A DNA stretch of 64,000 nucleotides from Thuidium tamariscinum (taxonomy: Eukaryota > Streptophyta > Bryopsida > Hypnales > Thuidiaceae), in contig OX344754.2 of assembly GCA_947034885.2 (NCBI GenBank), positions 6,517,001 through 6,581,000 on the forward strand. Direction: 5' to 3'. The position numbers and the translations under genes were made by a program. The notes beneath the pieces are model-generated. The model saw only the letters and a program-made list of their open reading frames with translations, searched no databases and was not told the origin of the DNA. This document shows positions 49,608-60,049 of the stretch, piece after piece (position 1 is the first letter of the stretch; each line of letters begins with the position of its first letter).

Positions 49608-51545
49608 GCTTTGTGCCATTGCCACAGTCTAAATCAAAATAAAAGTAATTTTCTAATTTTTCAACCCATTAAAACTTTGAAATTCAATAACTTTCTCACT
49701 GTGAGTTCTTCATCAAGAGCTTTCTGGCAATACTAAGAACGTGACTAGGGATGCATGATCTAGGAGTTCTCAATGTGACAAACAAACAAACAATTAAATT
49801 GTCTTATGGTATAGACTAGTGTGTCTTGTGCCATTGTTGTAGCCAAAACTAAAGTAAAAGTAATCCTCCAATTTTTTGAGAACCAAAAATAACTCAAAAA
49901 TTTATAACTCCCTTGCCATGAGACCGAATGCCACAAAACAAAGCTCATACACCCCTATTGACCAAGAGCTTTCTAACAGTTCTAAGCATGCGACTAGGGG
50001 ATGCATAGTCCAAGAGATCTTAACATGACAAACAAACAAACAAACAAATGGATTGTCTTAAGATAGTATGCCATGTGCCATTGCCACTGTAACCAAATCA
50101 AAGTAAAAGTAATTTTCCAATCCATAAAAAACTTTGAACTTCAATAACTTTCTTACTGTGAATCAGAACACCACATAGGAAAGCTCATGCACCCCTCCTC
50201 GCCGAGGGCTTTCCAACTATACTAAGCACGCAATCGAGAGACGTATGGTCTGGGAGACCTCAACATGACAAACAAAACATAAATAAAAATAAACAACTTG
50301 TCTTAAGGTATAAATTAGTGTACCCTATGCAGTTGCCATAGTCAAAATCAAAATCAAAATCATTTTCTAATTCTTGAATGCATAAAAACTTTGAAATTCA
50401 ATAATTTTCACATCATATATGTCCAAAGGCTACAAAACGAAGCCTATGTACTTGTTGCCAAGGGCTTTCCAACAGAACCAAGATTGTGACTAAAATATAA
50501 GTAAAAATAGTTTTCTAATTTTGTAGAACCAAAAATAATTCAAAAATCCATAAACTTTTCAACATAGGTCAAAATGCCACAAAATAAAGCATCTCTATTT
50601 CCTAAGAGCTTTCAAATGGTACAAAGAATGTGACTTAGAGACAGATGGTCTAGGAGATCTCAATGTGACAAACAAAACAAACAAACAATGTATCTAAAGG
50701 TGTAGACTAGTGTGTCCATGCCGTTGCGATAGTCAAATCCAAAGTAAAAGTAGTTTTCTAATTTTTTTTAACCATTAAAATTGTGAAATTCAATAGTTTT
50801 TTCACCATGAGTCAAAATGCCGTGAAACAAAGTCCATGCACCCTTCTTTGCTGAGAGCTTTTCAATGGTACCAAGCATATGACTAGGGATGTATATGACA
50901 AGAGATCTCAATATGACAAACAAATCAAAACAAAACAAACCTATGTCAAGGTATAGACTAGTGTGCCTTGTGTTGTTGCCACAATCAAAATCAAAATCAA
51001 AGTAAAAATGATTTTTCAGTTTTTTAAACCAAAAATAACTCAAATTCATAACTTTCCCACTGTAGGTCGGAACACCACACACCAAAGGCCATGCACCCCT
51101 CTTCGTTGAGGCTTTCCAATGATACCAAATACATGACCGAGGGACGCAAGGATTGGGAGATGTCTTTGTGACAAACAAACAAAACAAAACGACACAAAGA
51201 GCTTGTCTTAAGGTATAGACTAATGTGCCCTGGTCAATTGCCAAAATAAAAATTAAATAAGAGTAATTTTTTATTTTTTAGAACCAAAAATAACTTAAAA
51301 ACTTCCCATAAGTTGGAAAGCCACAAAACGAAGCCCGTGCAGCCTCCTTATTGAGAACCTTCTGACCGTGCTAAGCACACAAATGGAAGACAACAATCCA
51401 AGAGATCTCATTGCAACTAACAAACAAACAAAACAAACAAACAACGTGCACCCTCCTTATTGAGAACCTTCTGACCGTGCTAAGCACACAAATGGAAGAC
51501 AACAATCCAAGAGATCTAACAAACAAAACAAACAAACAACATATC
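49608..51545 (+). repeat. Satellite-like tandem array, units about 240-250 bp
   Basis: Each unit runs in order through GTGCCATTGCC-type, CAAAGTAAAAGTAATTTTC-type, AACTTTGAAATTCAATAACT-type, CCACAAAACAAAGC-type and GAGCTTTCCAA-type boxes. AGCATGCGACTAGGGATGCA-type, GAGATCTCAA and a GACAAACAAACAAA run complete it. The last marker falls at about 49776, 50027, 50264, 50666, 50916 and 51169, with weaker copies near 51412 and 51513. Spacing is about 240-250 bp, apart from one deleted unit near 50.49 kb. There are about eight units. The long frame at 50768-51244 is created by the periodicity and is not a gene. Confidence 0.85.
51337..51516 (+). repeat. Recent 75-bp duplication inside the array
   Basis: The stretch CTCCTTATTGAGAACCTTCT through CAAGAGATCT occurs at about 51342-51398 and 51450-51504 with no difference seen. 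This is unlike the diverged neighbouring units, so it is a recent local duplication. Confidence 0.85.
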
Positions 51546-52277
51546 TTAATGTATAGATTATAAAAATCATGACAATTGAAATTGTGATACAATTTGCATT
51601 TAAAATAATAGAGAACTACACAAAAATCGGGCAATGATGAGCATATACTTGTGCTGATCCAATGTCATGAAATGTGAAATGGTATTTATACATGCTCAAG
51701 CTTGTAGTAGCAAATGTGAGACTTAAACATCCATTTATTTAGAACAAATGGAACGAGCCATTGCTAAACCTCAATTTAGGAAGAAGACAACAAAATGCGA
51801 TCAAATTGCACACAATACTGAATTGTTGTCATACCAAAACCACGTGAAAGATATGATATCGACTGCAATATTTTAGAATTATTGAAATAGGAGAGATATC
51901 AATTTGCCTACAAGTCAGCATTAGACATTACATTCAGTAGAACTGAACCTACAAATAATCTGGGAACTTTCTGCACAGTTAGGGTCAATTCTCAACACCG
52001 AAATGCCAAGCTTAGTGTAAACAGAAGATACCCTGGTGAAGTAATAAGCAGTGGATTGACTCTTACTGAAAAATCGATGTGTCTATTCTATATAGTGCCG
52101 AGCTAACTTAGGCTAGAATCAAAGAGGTGTTACACAAAAATTACATTTACTTAAACACCTACAGGCATTCAATCAAATACTTGGGATTTTCACACCGGGT
52201 TTTCGAAAAACGCCAACACTCGGTGTGACTGTCCCATAACCATAACGAGGATTATGCGAATTCTAAAGTAAATCAAG
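51546..52277. other. 3' flank of the MAD3/BUBR1-like gene
   Basis: This stretch should hold the 3' untranslated region and terminator of the gene ending at 52278. No other feature was recognised. Confidence 0.5.
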
Positions 52278-55200
52278 TCATCTTCTGGTACTCGAAGCCA
52301 ACTTTGGTTTGCGAACCTGTTGAGAACTAGCCATATCATCATCCACAAAGACGGAGAATCCACTGTTCTGTGTCTTGCTTACCGGTTTGCTTTTGGGGAT
52401 CCTTCTGTCCACATTCCTTGGGGCAGGTATGGCATCGTTTTCATCATCTGTGTAAACCTGGAAAGCAGCCTTGGATGTTGCTCCTCCGGAAGGCTTGGAA
52501 AACTCCGTGTCTTCGAAGATCTTCAAACCGTGCCTTGGGTTGGCTTTGACATCCACATCGTCATCTGGAAGAATCTCGAAGGAGCCTCTGGAGGTGGTGC
52601 TAGCCCGGGGTTTGCGCTGCGGCTTTTCACAGGCGAGGGGCCTGTTGAACATGGAGAGGATGTCGGAGAGGCACTCTTTTGTGTTGATGGTCTGGTCGAT
52701 TAATCCTTGGTGGCCGCCAATATCTGCCTGAGCGTTTGGGTCAGCTCCATGCGTGATCAACTCTTCGGCATACTTTCTGATCGCCACGGTCTCTTCGCCG
52801 TTCACTGAAAATTGGGAGCTGGGCATTGTGCAAAAAAAAGCAGGCGGCTCGTCCAAAGAGTTCAATGAACTTGCTCGAGACATGGAAGACTTATCCGTGG
52901 GCTCCTGGTCGGACAATGGAGACTGTTCCTCGCTATTTAGCCTCCCACTCTTGGATTGAAACATGTTCAAAGATTTCTCGATCAGCATGGCCTTCTCGGC
53001 TGAGCTTCGCGGTGACGGCACTGCATTCCCATTGGCAGCATGGTGAGGGAGCTTCCATCTTGAGAGCCTGGCTTCTTCGAAACTCGATTCGTGCCCATCC
53101 TCTCTCTCGTGGTAAATCTCGGACCCTACCAGTTGCGGAGCTCCAGACAATGAAGCGGTAGTGACATCGCCACTCTCTGATCCCTCTGATGCCAATCAGA
53201 AAACAGAGGACTCCGATCAGTATTCGACTTGAACCGCTAAATGGCGGGAAGATCCGACGGGAAGACACTTATTAGTGAACATGTTCGCAGATTCAGTCAC
53301 CCGACGAAACAGCTGAAGAGACAAAAGCATGACTCATGAAATAACAAAAGATTAACTCCAATCCCATATGATTGATGAACGCTATTGCCGAACCAAACTG
53401 TTTCAACCAGATGGTTTCGAGCCCACCTTGTTGACGAACGGTGCTACCAGGCTCTCTTCGGAGTAGCGAGGCAGTGGACGGCTTCTCGCTTTCTGTAAAA
53501 TGCAAAAGTGGATTCTTCTGCAAGGCCTCTTGGTCTCTGTAAAATGAAAACTCCCAGTGAGCACATCAACACCATCAACTGTTGCAGCTAACTATTCGAA
53601 GCTTATAATATTTTAGATTCGCACAGATCAGAAGTGTCAACTTGTCTGCCACTAAAATTCTGGGCATTAAGACAGAAGTAATGTACATGATGGTTAGCTG
53701 ATGACACGCTAGCTTCCTACGGAGACCAAAATACCTGCGCAGGTCGCACGCTCCATCAACTCGTTGTCTGAGAGTAGTTGTCGGCAAAGACGCATTCTTC
53801 GCTTTCATCCTAGCATGGGCTTCTTCACACTCATCGTCAACAAAGACTTGAATTGGTGGGTGGGCCTCCACATGCTTAGGGACTTTACCAATTCGTGGCA
53901 CTTTGGTCTCTGTCCACTTAGCAGGTTGCTGTTCATTCTCCTTCGTAACTTCTTTCTGGGTCCCCAAGTTCTTCCATGTGGTACTAAAAGGGGCACGCAT
54001 GCTGGAAGGTTGAGAAACAGATGACGATGAACGAGTTCCAGAATGAAACTCATCATCCACGAATATCTCCATCCCTGACCTGCTAGGATATGGAAGGATG
54101 TGAGGAGTCAGACGAGCGTTCATGCAAATCACACGACCAAGGACTCACCCAAGAAAAAGAAAGTTAAACAGTTAGTGATTGATTGGACTTTATGAAGCAA
54201 CTATATATCCCCATACTCATAGCGGTTTCGTTGACATATTCCCAGAGATCGTAACCCTTTATGTCATAGTAGACATCACAGGTGCGTGAGGAACTATGAA
54301 TTGCACACACCTCTGCACTTGTGGTTGCTGGAAGTTTCGTCGTTGTTGATCTTGCACAAATGGTGGATTCCTGGCAGAAGAACCTGGCCGGACACTTTAC
54401 TGATTAGCTGAAACAGAATGCTTTGAGCTATCTTTTGCTGAATGAAGTACAGTGGTTGATCAACAAATTGAACACAATAAGTTTCAGAGATGATGTCCAG
54501 TGTAGCAATGTACTCACGGGATTGAGAACGTTTGATGTCTCCAAAATGACGCAACTTCTCTGGTTCAAAAACATCGTTCTGATCCTGGGAAGAGCAGAAG
54601 AAACCTAATGGCTCAAAAATAGGCTTTAGAATGTCGTGATTGATTTTCTGCAATAAGATAGCCGTAAGATGATGCACGAAGTCATTTCCACATAGTTCAG
54701 GTTACCTCTTGGAGTTTCCGCTCATTCCGTTGCATCATACGCTTCAGAAAACTCTGATACATCAACTGCAGTCTCGTTTTTGGCTGAGCACCCCTGCCAC
54801 CCAAAAGACTCTCTCCAGTTACGGCTCCGAGGACAACATACACATTCATGAATGTGATAATAATTATTCAGGAGATAGCGTATAGTACCTTCGCAAACCA
54901 AGCTCGAAAACTTCGTTTGCTTTGGTGTAACTTTTGCACAACTCCTTGTAAGTGGCATAAGCCTCGTAAAAAAGAGCATGGTCTTGTCCTATAGAGCGTG
55001 CTTCAAGGAATTCGTATATCTCTTGCGGCTCTTTACATAAATCGGCCTGTAAACAGTGCAAATTTCTCAATCAGGAAATCTCAATGCTGACACTCCACAA
55101 CATTTATCTTAAATTGAGGGTCATCTTGGACCAGAGGGGATTGGTGTAATAAAAAGAAACCGCGATCAGAAGGTTATCACAGAAGAAAATGAGGACTATT

Positions 55201-56013
55201 TAATCGTCAGGATTAAGTATAGTTTTTAATTGCACTATGCCTGTATAGTCAGAGACAAACTCACGTAAATCACCCAAACTCGCAAATAGCGAATATCCGA
55301 CTTGTACTGCTCATCATCCTGAAAAGTGCGCGTGCAGGCCTCTACCACCTGCAGGAGTTCAGATTGATGACCCCCCGAAGGATATGCATCTTTCACCCAT
55401 CTAATGAACCTGACGAAAATAAACATCACCTTCAGTCAGATTCTTTTTCCTGATCATTAATAAGGATAGAGGAAGTACTCTGATTCAGATATCGGTTCCA
55501 GAAAATGGTAATACAGAAGAATGTACAAGTTAAGAAGCTGCGTGAGGATAAGCATACTGGAGCCATGGATGAAGCGGATCGTCTCCTTCATAGCTATCGA
55601 TAGCCTCAATCATTGACCTGCGCGGATCAAGGTGGCATTGGTTAGCTAGAATGTGTCTGCACCTTCGGAGCTGCGACACTGGAATAAGCTGTTCAATTAA
55701 CCGATGACAACAAACGTTTCGGTCGCCCACCATACTGTACACATTGTAGAGGTAGAAACCTAGTATCGCGGGGGACGAGGGACAATATTGCAATTATATC
55801 GTATAGGATCCGCCATAAATTACGAAGGTCCTGACTGAATCGAATTCTGTCATAGAAGTTCTCGAAAGGACTGTGATTGAACCTGCGCTGGCTGTCCAGT
55901 ATCTTAGATTGATCCTTGCTCTTCTCCTTGACTTGCAGAGTTTCATTGAGAATTTCAACATTGCGCCCCTTGCGCAAGGGTTGAACATTCTCCTTGCTCA
56001 ACTCCCATTCCAT
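52278..56013 (-). CDS. MAD3/BUBR1-type spindle assembly checkpoint protein (kinase-less)
   Basis: This family joins the mitotic checkpoint complex and blocks APC/C-Cdc20. Ten exons encode 715 residues: 55883-56013, 55558-55617, 55265-55409, 54889-55046, 54706-54793, 54518-54647, 54311-54383, 53735-54079, 53427-53536 and 52278-53185. The ATG at 56013 follows an in-frame TGA. Residues 2-16 (EWELSKENVQPLRKG) match the BUBR1 KEN1 region, with KEN at 7-9. The TPR domain follows (DPLHPWLQFIRWVKDAYPSG, YADLCKEPQEIYEFL, ALFYEAYATYKE, LQLMYQSFLKRM). MEIFVDDE (265-272), KEN2 (308-310) and IQVFVDDE (338-345) form an ABBA-KEN-ABBA cassette. Four more ABBA-like motifs start at 616, 634, 655 and 690. There is no kinase domain, and no clear BUB3-binding GLEBS motif. 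Exon 7 needs the acceptor before 54383 to keep phase. Confidence 0.93.
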
Positions 56014-57195
56014 GATTGACTTTAAAGCTCAATACATACTCAGCGATACCTGCACGTACAAGAAATTCTCAGGATGTTGTTGTAGGACCAGGTACGGAAA
56101 CGACATAAATTAATGCCGAACCTCTAAAACCTTCTCTTTCCATCCACTCTTTGACGGCCACTAGGGTACAAGTGACTTTGAAGACCATTAGAGGAAGAAC
56201 TAGGGGTATTAGATAACTGTCTGGCACAAGCTATTGACATAACGAAGTGCAATCAGATTGCCCTAGTCGCATTGTAGAACTACACGATTTCGGTAGCAGC
56301 AGATGCATGTCAACTCTCTTTACAGCTTATCTCGAATGCCCATTAGATGGCACCAAGCAACGGAACTTTGCATTATACTGGACTCAGCAACGTACAAACC
56401 CTAGGAGTTAAAAAATTATTTCAACATGCACTTGATGAACGCCATCAACAGCACTCTTCTGCACGTGTACTCCGTCCCCTACAAACACTTAGCAAAATAA
56501 AACAGCACGGAATCTGATTGAACTCCTCACATTATAGAAACTACTCAATTTCAATATCACAATGTTCATCCACAGGACTGAAGTAGCAATCTCAACAAAG
56601 CTCTCGATTGAGTTCATCAAATGGAAAAACGAAAACCACAACACTCCTTTCCATAACGCAACACATTCCAGCTCCTTCCGCGCATTCACAATCCGCTCGA
56701 TTCTACAAAACTCCCGTACAGGAGCTCTAATTCTGCTCTGCCCATGAAATCTCACCATTCCTAACGATTTCCCGTTACCGGATCGATCCGTGAAACAACA
56801 AAGCAATAGTTGCGGCATCGGGAATAGCGAGAAAGCAGAAGCGTACCAGCGCGAATGGCGTCCTTGGGGGCGGGGGCAACGAAATGGCGTGAGGTTGAAT
56901 TGAAGTGCTCGTCGTCGGCAAATGCAGAGGATTACTACAAAACTTTGCAACTGAGAAATGGAATGCGGAATGGGAGAGGGAGCGCAGGGGATTCGTAGTG
57001 GAGGACCAATTCCGGGTATTGGAGGGTATTGGAGGGTATCGGGCCGCAGGAGTGGGAGAGCCGTTGAGGATTCGAAAGAGGGAGACAAATGGCGGAGTTC
57101 GGACTGTCAGAAGGGCTGGGGGCGAACGGGTCCGGGTAAACTGGCCCCCTCGCTCAACCAAGTTTACTGTACTCCAAGTCATGCAAGTAAAACTA
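56014..57195 (-). promoter_or_regulatory. Leader and promoter region of the MAD3/BUBR1-like gene
   Basis: A plausible acceptor (GTGCAG) lies about 45 bp upstream of the ATG, suggesting an intron in the leader with the first exon in the GC-rich zone at about 56,780-57,150. That zone contains a short GGTATTGGAG direct repeat near 57020. Frames of 106-199 codons there overlap on both strands and carry no recognisable domain. Confidence 0.45.
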
Positions 57196-57583
57196 CAGTG
57201 GAAACACCCAAAACCGTCCATTTAAGGAATTCAGCATAATTGCAGGCATCTTTTTCTAAAAATGATATTTTTCTAGTATTAGCGAGTGAAAATCATGAAT
57301 ATTCCAAAAAAAAATTAAAATTTTAGGGATCAGTAAATAATTTCTATAAATTTCCAAAGTGTTGGCTCCTTAGACCACTGGAACCATCCTATAGGTGTAC
57401 CTTTAACTGAACACCTGCTGAAATCAGCTGTCAGTGAATGAAAACTATACATGTGTCTTACAATTGCATCAACAAATTAGAATTAAACATTTGTTGGACG
57501 CTTTAATGAATGCTTATGGATAGATTTAGTGGTACTCTAGGGTCCAAGAATAGGTACAAGGACGGAAATGGGTGTTTCTCCTT
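57196..57583 (-). mobile_element. 388-bp TA-flanked MITE, GGAAACACCC family, copy 3
   Basis: It begins CAGTGGAAACACCCAAAACC and ends GGGTGTTTCTCCTT, with TA at 57194-57195 and 57584-57585. The interior is very close to the copy at 46105 when reversed. It inserted immediately upstream of the presumed MAD3/BUBR1 promoter. Confidence 0.87.
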
Positions 57584-57585
57584 TA

Positions 57586-57969
57586 TGGTGGAAGCACCCT
57601 AAACCGTCCAAATATGAAATTCAGCATAGTTGGAGGCAGCTTTTTTTTTAAATGATATTTTTCTAGTATTAGTGAGTGAAAATCATGAATATTAAAAAAA
57701 ATAGATTTTTCAGATGTTGTATGTGATTTCTCTGATTTTTCAAAAAAATTGGCTACCTAGACCACTTAAACTATGCAATAGGTGCATCCAAAACTAAATC
57801 TTGCTAACATCAATAGTGAATCAATCAAATATTTATATGTGTCCTTAAAATGTGTTAGCCAATGAGAATCAAGCATGTGGCAAACACATTAAGGGAACTC
57901 TACTTACGCAATTGGGTGAGTCTATAGTCCATAGCAAGGGACATATTCAGGAACAGGTGTTTTTTCCTT
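57586..57969 (-). mobile_element. Diverged MITE of the GGAAACACCC family, copy 4, abutting copy 3
   Basis: It starts right after the TA of copy 3 with TGGTGGAAGCACCCTAAACC and CGTCC. It continues with AATTCAGCATAGTTGGAGGC and AAAATCATGAATATT, and ends near GGAACAGGTGTTTTTTCCTT. It resembles the truncated copy at 9277 more than the other three, so two subfamilies are present. Confidence 0.75.
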
Positions 57970-59887
57970 AAAAGCCCCTTATTTTGGACTTGAAAAAATT
58001 ATCTTTTATATCTCTTCTAGATAGTTTGGATTCTTAGATTGCAAATATGAATTCAAAATTTGCAGATTTTATCATGAGCAAAAAATAAAAACAATTCAAT
58101 GTTTTCCTAAGTGGTTGAGTGAGGGGTCAATTCACCCAAATGGTGCTGTAGAATACAAAATCTTCTATTCAAGTGGGCGCAGTAGGATAATTTTTGGATT
58201 CTTTAGGATAAAACTAAGGAAAATCTCTCATATAATGTGCTGCATTTAGGATATGTTCTAGACTTCTCCTAGCTAACTTGAGATTCCAAAATTGCAAATA
58301 TGAATTCAAAATTTGTAACAGATATTGTGTGCAAAAAATTTAAAAATTCATGCATTTTCCCCCAAGGTAAATCCATCCTACTAGACCTACATTGAATGGA
58401 GCATTTAGTATCCTCTTATCACCTTAGTTAACAAGAAATGAAAGTTTACCTACTACAATAGCCATTGTTAAGCTTAGCATAAAAAAAATTGAAAAATGGG
58501 TTGCCTTTTTATTAGAAGGGATTTTAGGGCAATAGGAGACTGTGAGTTTTTATGAGTTCTTGGACTGTAGAAATGTGCCACATCAATAGTGTAACATAGT
58601 CAAGAGACTGCCATGTTAGAATATTTTAATTATTTTAAAATTGAAAATTAATTTTCTTAAATTTAGTTTTAGGTTTCTTATCACTTTTTAGAATTTTTGG
58701 GGAAAAAATTTAAATCAATATTTTTTTCAAAAATTTGAAAAATTCAACCAATTCCAAGTTGGTTTGTAGTTTTTGAAAGCAAAAGGAATGAGGTGGAAAA
58801 TAACCTTAAAATGGGTTTCTCTTGCCCTAAAATCCCTTCTAATGGTGTAGATAAATTTTGTAATATTTAGGGGAAAAATCAGAACATGTTTGAAATATGA
58901 AATCAATCTAAAGAAGTCACTACTATGTAGACATTTTTTCATTCAAATGTGAGCTTGTAAATTGTAATTGCTTGGTTTTTTACAAGGTCCAAAATAAGAT
59001 TTTGATCAATTCATAAGCTGATATTTTGCAATCCAAATGGTATAAATTTTTTTTTAATTTTCCACATTTTCTCAAACTAGTCCACTATAGGATCCTACCA
59101 TTACATGCTTCAAATGATGTTATTTATCTAAAGTCTAGTACTTATACTAGAAATGGTAGTTTTAGAGTATTTTTGGTCTGAACAAAGTCAATGAACCTTA
59201 GGAGTTAAAGATCATTTTTCCCCTATTTTCACTCATCGTTTGTTGTGATGTTGAATGCTTGTCATTGGCTTCAAAATTGTATAGAAGGTGTTAATAATCA
59301 AGGTTTAGGTACTCTAATGCACCTTCATCCTGATTATTGAATACCTTGCACCCTGATCAAATTGTAAGAAAAAACACAAATGTCCAAATAGTCCATTGAG
59401 CGTCTATTATCAAGAATAATTTTAGATGGTATTCGAAAGATTGACGTCATGAACATTTTTGTGTTAGAAGGTGAAAAGAAAATCTCCTTGTACAAGTGAG
59501 ATAGTGATAGGTATAACAATTCATTTGGAATATGTGAATTAAGATATAATAGGACCTCTACCACTCTTATTTAAGTGAAATGTAGAAATTGTATTAAAAA
59601 AAGAATTTCATACCTCATTTAGATACAATAGAATATCTTTTTCAAAAAACATTGTGGTATCAATATGAGTTTTATCTTCAAAAATCCATTGAAGGCTTTT
59701 AGACTTCAGTTAAAAGTTATGGACAAATTTTAGGGAGTGTTTAAAAATGTCTAAAATTTATCAGTTCCGCCCCCCTCTAAAATTCATTCATAATTCTTAA
59801 GTGGAGTCTCTAAATCTCAAGTCGATTTTTGGAGATGAAATTTACCTTGATTCCACAACTTCTACTAGTGCAAAGTTTTTGTCACTA
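57970..59887. other. AT-rich intergenic stretch with no gene recognised
   Basis: The stretch GATTCTTAGATTGCAAATAT near 58030 is echoed as GAGATTCCAAAATTGCAAATAT near 58280, each followed by GAATTCAAAATTTG, a loose direct repeat of about 250 bp. No coding evidence. Confidence 0.45.
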
Positions 59888-60049
59888 CAAGAGAATGGGG
59901 TCTTTTAAGTAGTGTCCTAGACATCATATCTTTTAAGTAATTTCTTTTAATACTTCTTTTAAGTAAAATTTTACTTAAAAGACACATTAAAAGACATTAC
60001 TTAAAAGACATGATGTCTAGGACACTACTTAAAAGACCCCATTCTCTTG
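59888..60049. mobile_element. Near-perfect hairpin MITE, 162 bp, TA-flanked
   Basis: The left and right halves, about 80 bp each, are reverse complements with only about five mismatches. Both start CAAGAGAATGGGGTCTTTTA, then AGTAGTGTCCTAGACATCAT, and meet with almost no loop. Internally the box TTTTAAGTA recurs four times per arm. TA lies just outside both ends (59886-59887 and 60050-60051). It is related to 25883-26088 but far less decayed, so probably younger. Confidence 0.9.

Noticed and set aside
50768-51244. 158-codon minus-strand frame
   Set aside because: It is made of repeated peptides that follow the 245-bp tandem unit; no independent coding evidence.
49608-51545. Possible CRISPR-like or gene-cluster array
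   Set aside because: Units are contiguous, about 245 bp and diverged along their whole length, with no constant-repeat and variable-spacer pattern. It is a satellite in a plant genome.
52320-53161. Several plus-strand frames of 68-127 codons opposite the last MAD3/BUBR1 exon
   Set aside because: They are antisense shadows of a well-supported coding exon.
56489-57221. Long minus-strand frames of 199 and 148 codons upstream of the MAD3/BUBR1 gene
   Set aside because: They overlap each other and plus-strand frames, lie in the presumed leader and promoter, are low-complexity Pro/Ser/Arg-rich, and one runs into a MITE.
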